Assembly (NCBI GenBank): GCA_021819225.1 | Contig: JAKARU010000058.1 | Coordinates: 1 to 5,752, forward strand | DNA length: 5,752 bases | Reading direction: 5' to 3' | Origin: Thermoplasmata archaeon | Lineage (GTDB): Archaea > Thermoplasmatota > Thermoplasmata > Thermoplasmatales > Thermoplasmataceae | Shown: positions 1-5,752 of the stretch, one piece after another | Layout of the letters: each line of letters starts with the position of its first letter | How positions within the stretch are numbered: the first letter of the stretch is position 1 | Made by a program: the position numbers and the translations under genes | The notes under the pieces: generated by a model | Seen by the model: only the letters and a program-made list of their open reading frames with translations | What the model was told of the DNA's origin: nothing | Database searches by the model: none

Positions 1-231
1 TTTGATGTAAAAAGGATATTTGTTGTAAGAGGCATTGAAGTTGGAATGAAAGAATTCTGTATCATTGCCGATAAGACCGATCTTTACAGAGCTATTTGAA
101 TAAGACCCCATTTCCTTTAGGGCATAATTTCCGTATGATGGTATAACTTCAGGTCTGCCTGATCCTGATGTAGGGATGGTTGCTGTAATTGCAATAAGTA
201 TAATAAGTGTAATAAGTGCAATTTTTTTCAC
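1..231 (-). CDS. Exported protein of unknown function, N-terminal 77 residues only (gene continues beyond position 1)
   Basis: The frame opens with GTG at 231-229 and stays open to the window edge. It is the only usable start: the in-frame stop TGA at 249-247 lies six codons upstream, and no ATG or TTG falls between. The N-terminus is a classic Sec-type signal or anchor: two lysines at positions 2-3, a hydrophobic stretch over residues 4-20, then a small polar segment (TSGSG). There is no lipobox cysteine. The mature part is polar and tyrosine- and asparagine-rich, with three N-X-S/T sequons (N46, N56, N66) in the visible region, as expected of a glycosylated surface protein. I do not recognise a family; a secreted peptidase or a binding protein are possible, but nothing visible decides it. 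No Shine-Dalgarno precedes the GTG, so a leaderless transcript is likely. The gene lies 134 bases after the membrane-protein gene upstream and probably has its own promoter. Confidence 0.72.
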   Translation of the reverse strand, partial: MKKIALITLIILIAITATIPTSGSGRPEVIPSYGNYALKEMGSYSNSSVKIGLIGNDTEFFHSNFNASYNKYPFYIK

Positions 232-252
232 ATTCGGGTAAAAACTTCATTC

Positions 253-260
253 ATTTAATT
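253..260 (-). promoter_or_regulatory. Possible TATA-like element for the exported-protein gene
   Basis: Read on the minus strand, the element is AATTAAAT, centred about 26 bases before the GTG start at 231. That spacing would put the transcription start at or next to the start codon, giving a leaderless mRNA, consistent with the lack of a Shine-Dalgarno. The match to the archaeal TTTAWA consensus is weak, the surroundings are AT-rich throughout, and a second candidate (AAATTTAT, 282-275) lies further upstream. Confidence 0.3.
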
Positions 261-304
261 GGTAGTATACCTGCATAAATTTCATTGATGGTAAATATTT
301 CCAA

Positions 305-330
305 CTGAAAAAGATAACCGGGAAAATAAG
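305..330 (-). terminator. Possible T-rich transcription stop after the acylase / membrane-protein pair
   Basis: Downstream of the stop codon at 368-366 the sense (minus) strand carries TTATTTTCC and then ATCTTTTTCAG, 35-60 bases past the gene end. Archaeal RNA polymerase terminates at short U-tracts without needing a hairpin, and this is the only T-rich stretch in the spacer before the next gene's promoter region. The tracts are short (four and five T), and I see no convincing stem, so the call is tentative. Confidence 0.25.
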
Positions 331-365
331 GCTTATAATAATTAAGAATCCAATTTAATGTGCGG

Positions 366-749
366 CTATGCATCCTTTACTTTTACGAGCTTTTTAACAT
401 CCTTTTTTCCTGACAGCTCGTATATGGATGACCATAAAAGTCCGGCAAAACCACATATAATACCACCCAGCAGAGGGTAGAGAATTAAAACCAGAATCGA
501 GGGGATGGATGTAACTGAACCTACGACCGTCGATATCCTGACTGAACTTGAAAATGGATACTGTAGATAGACGGACATGAATGATAGAGTGCCTATCAGG
601 AAACCATATATGATCGCCCACTTCTTTTTGATGACTGCAAGTGGAATCGCTGAAATTATTACATAAATTGCATCCTTCAGGAAAAAAGCTACAAGGAGTG
701 ACAGGATGGCGGAGACTGCCACGGCCAGTATGGAGAATTTAAGGTTCAT
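366..749 (-). CDS. Small four-helix membrane protein of unknown function, translationally coupled to the acylase gene
   Basis: This 127-residue protein has about four hydrophobic segments, roughly residues 5-25, 27-42, 46-65 and 79-109. A cluster of lysines (KKK, about 41-43) sits between the second and third, and the C-terminal tail is lysine-rich (from about residue 114), suggesting that both face the cytoplasm. Glycines and prolines break the last helical stretch, which may be one long or two short helices. I recognise no family and see no catalytic motif. The ATG at 749-747 lies inside the end of the acylase gene, giving an 11-base overlap in another frame. A near-perfect Shine-Dalgarno (GGAGGTGA) lies 9 bases upstream. 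Overlap plus strong site argue that it is made together with the acylase and could help export, anchor or process it; that role is inference from position only. Stop is TAG at 368-366. Confidence 0.8.
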   Translation of the reverse strand: MNLKFSILAVAVSAILSLLVAFFLKDAIYVIISAIPLAVIKKKWAIIYGFLIGTLSFMSVYLQYPFSSSVRISTVVGSVTSIPSILVLILYPLLGGIICGFAGLLWSSIYELSGKKDVKKLVKVKDA

Positions 750-3240
750 AAGTTATCCTCACCTCCACAGGTAAGCCCTGCATTGGATAATATTCATGAT
801 CCAGCCATTTAGGAAGCTGGTTATCGAACCAGTGGCTCAGGATATTCTCACTGGGACCTCCTGGAAACACGCCGTAAAAAGTTCCAGATCCTGGTCTTGC
901 GATAGTTCTGAGTGATGAACCTATGGAAACGCATGGAAGGGGATATTCAAGCAGTCTTGGTATGCTACCCACGCTAACGGTATGCCTCCCACCCCATATT
1001 GGCATCGGTCCTATGCCAAGAGAGCTTATTCCTGTCAGGCTTGCGATCTCAAGTTTGTGTATGTTACCCCAGTCCCAGTTCTTTTCAGGACCGAGTTTTG
1101 CATCCATGAAGGCAACTGCGATCACAAAGGCTTTCTGCATGGTCAGGGTGAAGTTCCCGTTGAACCATGTTGATGATGGATCGTTTCTTGCCATGAATAT
1201 TGCGGTGTTTATGTATACGCATGGTGTGTAGTTGTAGATACCCTTTTCCTTCAGTACCCTGTCATATGTAATGTTGTAGAAGGCAGCAGTCAAATACTGG
1301 TATACTGTAGGATTCTTCATTGGCTCATAGAAAGAATAATTCCAGCTGGAAAGAAGGTTGTAAGCTTCTTCTTCTGTACTGTTCATTGATTTCATTCCAG
1401 AAATGGCCTGCAAGATAAGTGGATTGAACTGTGACGCCCAGTAATCAGTAACATTAGATTGAAGTGCCATCATATTGGAAATGGTCATTTTAGTGTGATT
1501 CTGAAGATAGTGATCTATTGTTTCGGCCCTTCCTCCTGTAGACCAGTATGAACCAACGAACGGGAATGGATAATTCTTGCCTACAGTTGGCTGGTTCGGA
1601 GCGAACATGTATCCCCTTTCTGGATTGACTTCCTGTGGTAGGTAGTTGAATGGTACATAACCCGTTTCCCTGTACTGAGGGTCTGACCCGTTAAGAAGTG
1701 ATACTGAACCAACAACTTTCAGTGTTTTGCCGTCTGGTAACGTTTCTTTTATTAGAGGATATCCTCCAGCGGTGATGTACCCTGCATGATGCAATGAAAC
1801 GAGTGCAAAATTCTGAGGTGGTGCAGGTCCCCAGTATTTCAATGCATTCATCATCTGTGAGTAGTTTGATGCCTGGTCCAGTAAAATCTCTGCAATCAGG
1901 TCAGTACTTGGTGAGCTAGCATCCCAGTTCATACTTATTCCTATGTTACCAATCCTTCCTATTAGCGGACCATTATTTGTAATATATATTTTATAATCAA
2001 TTCCTGCCTGCGTGTAGCTGCAAGTTTCCATAGGGATGTATGTACCATTGTAAAGATAGGTATCTCCTTTCAGGAATTCTACATAATCATTGGCAGAGTT
2101 TCCCTCAGGTGTTGTTAATCCAAAGGAAGTATTTCCTGTGTGACCTATTAGTATACCTGGCAATCCTGCAAGTCCCCAGCCAGTTGTATTAAATGCAGGA
2201 TCCTTCAGCTGAAATTCTATCCAGAGTGAGGGGGCAAGAAGTGGAAGATGTGGATCGTTGGCCATCATGGGATCGCCATCGGAGGACTGCGTGGAGGTGA
2301 TCACCCAGCTGTTGCTTCCTATTGGTGAACCTGTAAGATGTGATCCCGGCAGGTTATACGGGTCAGATATATTGTCACATGAATCTCTGATTAGTGCAGA
2401 AAGATTGCTCAGAAGATTTGATGATATTCCCGTTGCCCATTCCTGGAAGAAATCCTGTTTCCAAAGATAAGATGGGCTGATTCCCTGATCAGTGAGGTTG
2501 AAATTATTTACGGTTCCACTTCCAGGAATCATCGTTATGTTTTCCGTATAGTATGGATAATATGGCCATATTTCACTGTAGTTTGAAAATCCTAGTGAAT
2601 TTACAAAAAGATCTGATTGCAGAACATTTGTTGATCCTGTTGCAAGGGACCATGACATATATTCCTGCCATACAAGGCTGTCGAATACAGTCCACTTGAA
2701 TGGCTTGATCCCGAGAAGATGGAAACCCAGATGGGTTGAGACAGATTTTGTATTGTTTATATATGCATCAACACCCTCAGAATACCACTTGATGTAATTG
2801 AAATAGCTGGAGTAATTTGCTTCAAGATCTCTCTCTAGGGTGTATGCATCCCTGGTTAGACCTATGAGCCTCATGGTATAATCAGACTGTAATCCGGATG
2901 CTCCAACGAAGTTGCTGAGATTTCCTGCTGCTACTGTTGCCTGCAATTCCATCTGGAATAATCTCTGACATGCGGAATAATATCCCTGCGCGTAGAAGAG
3001 ATCATGGTTGTTCTTAGCAGTTATATGTGCAATTCCTGAGCTATCAATGGTAATGTTGACATCATTTTCAAGTCCAGGAACAATGAAATTACCTGATGTG
3101 AAGTTAGTGCCATCTGCATTCCTGAATACTCCAGTGGATGGATTGAGAATATTCAGGGAATTGGAAACGTATGACGTCGACCCAACAACAATGAATGATA
3201 CTACAATGATTATGGCAAGTAATTTTTTACCCATATCCAT
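739..3240 (-). CDS. Exported penicillin acylase-family amidase (Ntn-hydrolase, peptidase family S45)
   Basis: Family members hydrolyse N-acyl amide bonds (penicillins, cephalosporins, acyl-homoserine lactones, acyl peptides) after the precursor cuts itself into alpha and beta chains. Visible here are a signal or membrane anchor (about residues 5-23), the alpha-chain opening typical of the family (about 54-112, including GYYSACQRLFQMEL), and the self-cleavage site in PIGSNSWV. Cleavage between Gly308 and Ser309 would free Ser309 as nucleophile and leave a 525-residue beta chain, a normal size. NDPHL (328-332) places His331 at beta position 23. Asn477 in PPQNFALV is a candidate oxyanion residue. 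Later family blocks are NPERGYMFAPNQ (539-550), WDWGNIHKL (722-730) and the end region at about 780-820. About 22 N-X-S/T sequons suggest heavy surface glycosylation. Substrate cannot be told from sequence. The ATG at 3240 and a second ATG two codons later are both possible starts. The gene is full length and seems intact. Confidence 0.93.
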   Translation of the reverse strand: MDMGKKLLAIIIVVSFIVVGSTSYVSNSLNILNPSTGVFRNADGTNFTSGNFIVPGLENDVNITIDSSGIAHITAKNNHDLFYAQGYYSACQRLFQMELQATVAAGNLSNFVGASGLQSDYTMRLIGLTRDAYTLERDLEANYSSYFNYIKWYSEGVDAYINNTKSVSTHLGFHLLGIKPFKWTVFDSLVWQEYMSWSLATGSTNVLQSDLFVNSLGFSNYSEIWPYYPYYTENITMIPGSGTVNNFNLTDQGISPSYLWKQDFFQEWATGISSNLLSNLSALIRDSCDNISDPYNLPGSHLTGSPIGSNSWVITSTQSSDGDPMMANDPHLPLLAPSLWIEFQLKDPAFNTTGWGLAGLPGILIGHTGNTSFGLTTPEGNSANDYVEFLKGDTYLYNGTYIPMETCSYTQAGIDYKIYITNNGPLIGRIGNIGISMNWDASSPSTDLIAEILLDQASNYSQMMNALKYWGPAPPQNFALVSLHHAGYITAGGYPLIKETLPDGKTLKVVGSVSLLNGSDPQYRETGYVPFNYLPQEVNPERGYMFAPNQPTVGKNYPFPFVGSYWSTGGRAETIDHYLQNHTKMTISNMMALQSNVTDYWASQFNPLILQAISGMKSMNSTEEEAYNLLSSWNYSFYEPMKNPTVYQYLTAAFYNITYDRVLKEKGIYNYTPCVYINTAIFMARNDPSSTWFNGNFTLTMQKAFVIAVAFMDAKLGPEKNWDWGNIHKLEIASLTGISSLGIGPMPIWGGRHTVSVGSIPRLLEYPLPCVSIGSSLRTIARPGSGTFYGVFPGGPSENILSHWFDNQLPKWLDHEYYPMQGLPVEVRITYEP
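759..766 (-). promoter_or_regulatory. Strong Shine-Dalgarno for the 127-residue membrane protein, embedded in the acylase 3' end
   Basis: The minus strand reads GGAGGTGA followed by nine bases and ATG (749-747). It is fully complementary to the usual 16S 3' tail. It overlaps the acylase Glu826-Val827-Arg828 codons, so the same bases serve as code and ribosome site. It settles the choice of start for the downstream gene. Confidence 0.85.
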
Positions 3241-3255
3241 GGAGATCAGTCGTGC

Positions 3256-3269
3256 ATATTTTTAATTTC
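3256..3269 (-). promoter_or_regulatory. Probable archaeal promoter (BRE plus TATA box) of the acylase gene
   Basis: The minus strand reads GAAATTAAAAATAT across these positions. GAAA fits a purine-rich BRE, and TTAAAAAT (3265-3258) a TATA box. The box is centred about 21 bases before the first ATG (3240) and about 27 before the second (3234). Archaeal start sites usually lie 24-28 bases after the TATA centre, so a leaderless transcript beginning near 3237-3233 is likely, and the second ATG may be the true start. No Shine-Dalgarno is present before either. Confidence 0.5.
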
Positions 3270-3317
3270 CGTTTGTTGAAATTTAATTTCTTCGTTTTAC
3301 AAAGACTTGAGACAACC

Positions 3318-3704
3318 TTAGAAAAACGCAATCACATAGAATAGTGCTACACCCATCAAAATATAGAGACCGCCGACGCCGACAAAAATCATGGTCATTA
3401 TTAGCTGTTCTCTGTTGATCTGGACTACGTCCTTTTCTCTCAATGAAGCTTTTGACTGAAACATATTGTTAACATATCTATTCGCACCAAAATCGTAAAA
3501 TGCACCGAAAAAAATGATTACAAAGCCAACCATTACAAGGATAAGGGGAAAAACGTTTGCTATGGAAAGAGCACCTGCAAGCAGGAGCACAATCCCGGAT
3601 ATGAATAAAATGAAAAGAAGAACCATCGGAGGAACTGTTAGTTTGAACCTTGTTTGTATCTTTTCCTTCCTTCTGAGTTCTTCGTCTGGTGCAGAATTTT
3701 CCAT
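3318..3704 (-). CDS. Small three-helix membrane protein of unknown function, in the ABC ATPase operon
   Basis: This 128-residue protein has a charged, probably cytoplasmic N-terminus (residues 1-21, with an RRKEK cluster) followed by hydrophobic segments at about 25-47, 51-70 and 101-125. A polar loop of about 30 residues with mixed charge (71-100) separates the second and third. The chain ends straight after the third segment, with no tail. I recognise no family, and no cysteines, histidine clusters or catalytic motifs are visible. The ATG at 3704-3702 follows the ABC gene stop (3710-3708) by three bases, with GGAG (3714-3711) six bases upstream, so the two are surely co-transcribed and probably translationally coupled. 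It is too short and has too few helices to be the transporter's permease subunit. An accessory or assembly role for the transporter is possible but rests on position alone. Confidence 0.82.
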   Translation of the reverse strand: MENSAPDEELRRKEKIQTRFKLTVPPMVLLFILFISGIVLLLAGALSIANVFPLILVMVGFVIIFFGAFYDFGANRYVNNMFQSKASLREKDVVQINREQLIMTMIFVGVGGLYILMGVALFYVIAFF

Positions 3705-3707
3705 TTA

Positions 3708-5738
3708 CTACTCCGTCATGTATTCTCCTTCTTCACCACTCTCCACTTTTTCCATTGATTCGTCCCTTGTGAGTTCATCCTGTGCAAAGTGACAGCTATA
3801 ATATCTGTATCCTGTCTGCTGCAGTGGTGGATCCTCTGACTTGCAAATATCCTTATGGTAAACGCACCTCCCATAGAATCTACATCCCTTTGGTGGATTG
3901 ATTGCACTCCCAATTTCTCCTACTATGTCCAGTCCCTTATTGACCCATTCAGGGTTAAGGCTTGGTACAGCTGAAATCAATGCTTTCGTATATGGATGGA
4001 GTGGGTTCCTGATCGTTTCTTCAGATTTACCAAATTCCACAATCTGGCCCAGGTACATCACAACTATGAAATCAGAAACATATCTTGCAGAAGCTATGTC
4101 GTGAGATATGTATAGTACTGATATACCTCTTTTTTCCTTAAGATCCAGTAAAAGATTCATGATATTTGCTCTTATAGAAACATCAAGCATTGAAATCGGC
4201 TCATCTGCTACCAGGAAAGACGGGTTCAGAGTTATTGAACGTGCGATAGAAACCCTCTGCCTTTCTCCTCCAGAAAGCTCGTGCGGATAACGTTCTATAT
4301 AGTTTTCAGGAGGTTTAAGATTCGAAATTTCAAGTGCGTTAAGGACTTCCCTTTCGAGATTAAATTCACTATTCAACCAATCATTACCCTCAGTTTTTTC
4401 ATATCCCTGTCCCCTCCTTCCCACTATCTCCTTTCTCTGTATGAGGAGTGGTTCTGATACTATATCAAAAATAGACATTTTCGGATTTATTGAATCATAT
4501 GGGTCTTGGAAAATGAGCTGACTTTCCTTTCTGTAGATTTTATATCTTTGGCTTTTCTTGCTCATTGTAGCTATATCATTTTTCGCTTCGTACTCCTTCT
4601 TTTCTTTCTCGTATTTTTCCTCTTTTGAAATGTTACTTGAGGTGGGTTCTTCAATGGATATTGAATAGTCTCTTGAAATTTGATCAAATTTGAAGATTAG
4701 TTTCCCACTTGTCGGCTCAATTGCATTCACAAGAAGTTTGCCAAGGGTAGTTTTTCCTGATCCACTTTCACCTACTACACCTATTATAACCTTTTTTCTG
4801 ATTGTAAGGTTTACCATGTCTACAGCGTGTACTACAGGTTTATTTGCTCCACCAAATAAATTTACCGAAAGGTTTGAATGTACTGAAAAATATTTACTGA
4901 GATCCTTTGCTTCAAGAAGTATAGGTTGAGTACCAGCAGAAAGGTCTGGTACTAACTCATCATCGTATCTTTGGAAGTTCAAGTATTTTTCTTCATATAT
5001 ATGGTCGAAATGACATAGAGTTTTGTGTTCTGGGCTTAAGTTTTTGAGCGGGGGCTTCTCATTATAACACACTTCCTCTGCCATAAAACATCTGCTTGCA
5101 AAATAGCACCCCTTTGGTGGATCTATTAAATCTGGAACAGAGCCGGGAATACCATGAATTCTCTGTTTTGTTGCATCTATGGATGGGTAGCTATGCATTA
5201 ATGCATAAGTATATGGATTCTTAGGATTCACGAAAATGTCTTTTGGCTCACCATACTCCATCACCCTTCCGGCATACATCACAGCAACATAATTTGCAAG
5301 TTGTGAAACTACTCCAACATCATGTGATATTACTATCATTGACTTTATTGTCTTACTATCCTTCAATCCCTTCAGCTCTTTTATAATTTTAGCTTGAGTG
5401 ATAACATCCAGACCTGTTGTTGGTTCATCAGCTATTACAACCTTAGGATTTAAAGCAAGTGCCATTGCAATAATACCTCTCTGTTTCATTCCTCCACTCA
5501 ATTCGTGTGGATAGGCATCTAAAAATTTCGGATTAAATCCAGCTTTTCTGCAACTACTTTCCATTCTATTAGACTCTATAAGTTTCCTTTTATCTCTTGC
5601 TGACATAGTTTTAAGATCTGACCTAAGATTTTCTAATAGCTCTTCATAGATTTTCTCCTCTATAATTTTGAATTCGTCACTTTCTCTTTCCTTTATATCT
5701 TCCAGTGCTATTTCATTTGCTCTAGCTCTGAGATTCAA
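3708..5738 (-). CDS. Fused oligopeptide/dipeptide ABC importer ATPase (DppD/OppD-DppF/OppF type), 5' part missing or disrupted
   Basis: Two nucleotide-binding halves of the peptide-importer type lie in one chain (676 residues visible, counted from a TTG at 5738-5736). The first half shows the signature LSGGMKQR (80-87), Walker B with catalytic Glu105, D-loop (109-111), switch His139, then an oligo_HPY-type C-terminal domain with Cys211, 217, 224 and 242. The second half has Walker A GESGSGKTT (323-331), Gln411, LSGGERQR (488-495), Walker B with Glu513, His546 and a second four-cysteine domain (619, 625, 632, 649). ATP hydrolysis by this subunit would drive peptide uptake at the inner face of the membrane. 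Walker A and Q-loop of the first half must lie upstream. The frame is stopped by TAG at 5744-5742, only ten bases before the window end, so the TTG is not a credible true start. Extra charged helical stretches occur in both halves. Related fusions exist (GsiA and YejF in E. coli). Confidence 0.88.
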   Translation of the reverse strand: MNLRARANEIALEDIKERESDEFKIIEEKIYEELLENLRSDLKTMSARDKRKLIESNRMESSCRKAGFNPKFLDAYPHELSGGMKQRGIIAMALALNPKVVIADEPTTGLDVITQAKIIKELKGLKDSKTIKSMIVISHDVGVVSQLANYVAVMYAGRVMEYGEPKDIFVNPKNPYTYALMHSYPSIDATKQRIHGIPGSVPDLIDPPKGCYFASRCFMAEEVCYNEKPPLKNLSPEHKTLCHFDHIYEEKYLNFQRYDDELVPDLSAGTQPILLEAKDLSKYFSVHSNLSVNLFGGANKPVVHAVDMVNLTIRKKVIIGVVGESGSGKTTLGKLLVNAIEPTSGKLIFKFDQISRDYSISIEEPTSSNISKEEKYEKEKKEYEAKNDIATMSKKSQRYKIYRKESQLIFQDPYDSINPKMSIFDIVSEPLLIQRKEIVGRRGQGYEKTEGNDWLNSEFNLEREVLNALEISNLKPPENYIERYPHELSGGERQRVSIARSITLNPSFLVADEPISMLDVSIRANIMNLLLDLKEKRGISVLYISHDIASARYVSDFIVVMYLGQIVEFGKSEETIRNPLHPYTKALISAVPSLNPEWVNKGLDIVGEIGSAINPPKGCRFYGRCVYHKDICKSEDPPLQQTGYRYYSCHFAQDELTRDESMEKVESGEEGEYMTE
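3711..3714 (-). promoter_or_regulatory. Shine-Dalgarno for the three-helix membrane protein
   Basis: The minus strand reads GGAG, then six bases (TAGTAA), then ATG at 3704-3702. The site overlaps the last codons of the ABC gene. The spacer consists of that gene's own stop codon followed by a second in-line TAA triplet. It supports this ATG as the start and suggests termination-reinitiation coupling. Confidence 0.65.
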
Positions 5739-5752
5739 TTCCTACATAAACT

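Noticed and set aside
149..250. Alternative minus-strand start ATG at 250-248 for the exported-protein gene
   Set aside because: This frame gives only 33 codons, a tyrosine/cysteine-rich peptide ending in TGA at 151-149. The GTG frame gives a textbook signal peptide and stays open to the window edge. The ATG at 233-231 is followed at once by a stop.
232..365. Spacer checked for a small RNA, riboswitch or repeat array
   Set aside because: The 134 bases are AT-rich with short T-tracts and TATA-like words only. I found no stable stem, no repeated spacer pattern and no known RNA motif.
394..621. Second minus-strand frame inside the four-helix membrane protein gene
   Set aside because: It overlaps a gene with a strong Shine-Dalgarno and a coherent membrane-protein pattern; its own product is a mix of polar and aromatic residues with no pattern. 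The minus-strand frame at 3716-3913 inside the ATPase gene is rejected likewise.
923..1231. Open plus-strand frame of 102 codons opposite the acylase gene
   Set aside because: It lies fully inside a well-supported family gene on the other strand, has no ribosome site or promoter, and its product has no recognisable domain. The same holds for the plus-strand frames at 982-1173, 2258-2470 and 3008-3265.
3241..3317. Spacer between the three-helix protein and the acylase checked for a terminator
   Set aside because: The sense strand has no T-run longer than three and no clear inverted repeat. The ATPase operon may read through into the acylase, so I did not call a terminator.
3514..4929. Plus-strand frames of 60-92 codons (3514-3792, 3898-4104, 4108-4290, 4690-4929)
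   Set aside because: All lie opposite the membrane-protein or ATPase coding sequence, whose domain motifs are clear. They show low-complexity antisense composition and no initiation signals.
5736..5738. TTG as the genuine start codon of the fused ATPase
   Set aside because: It would yield a first ATPase half without Walker A or Q-loop, there is no Shine-Dalgarno or TATA-like spacing in the few upstream bases, and the window ends 14 bases further on. It is better seen as an internal codon after a frame break.

Overview
The window looks like part of an archaeal chromosome, most likely from an acid-loving relative of the Thermoplasmatales. This rests on indirect signs. Two genes have TATA-like boxes about 22-30 nt upstream of their start codons and no Shine-Dalgarno, which suggests leaderless transcripts. 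Internal genes of the same groups do have GGAGG-type sites. The exported proteins are very rich in N-X-S/T sequons, and AGA/AGG/ATA codons are common. No rRNA, tRNA or other taxonomic marker is present, so this placement is an inference. All five genes are on the minus strand and are described below in the direction of transcription, from high to low coordinates.

Region 1 (5752 to about 3318): a long gene encodes two oligopeptide/dipeptide-type ABC ATPase units in one chain (DppD/OppD-like followed by DppF/OppF-like), with a 3-nt gap to a 128-residue three-helix membrane protein. The first ATPase half is cut near the window edge. Its Walker A and Q-loop are not visible, and an in-frame TAG (5744-5742) lies just upstream of the recognisable part. 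Either the gene is disrupted, or there is a sequence error near the end of the window, or translation starts internally.

Region 2 (about 3270 to 366): a TATA-like promoter precedes an 833-residue exported penicillin acylase-family N-terminal-nucleophile hydrolase (peptidase family S45). The predicted catalytic Ser309 and a His 22 residues further on match the cephalosporin/acyl-homoserine-lactone acylase pattern better than classical penicillin G acylase. Its last 11 bases overlap the start of a 127-residue membrane protein of unknown function, whose strong Shine-Dalgarno lies inside the acylase coding sequence.

Region 3 (365 to 1): a 134-base AT-rich spacer holds a probable terminator zone and a weak TATA-like element. 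It is followed by the first 77 codons of an exported protein of unknown function that runs off the window.

Taken together, the locus suggests scavenging of peptides or amide-linked compounds outside the cell. A surface amidase would cleave N-acyl compounds, an ABC importer (its permease and binding protein would lie outside the window) would bring peptides in, and two small membrane proteins of unknown function travel with these genes. That functional link is inferred from neighbourhood only. I did not find a clearly new defence or mobile system here.
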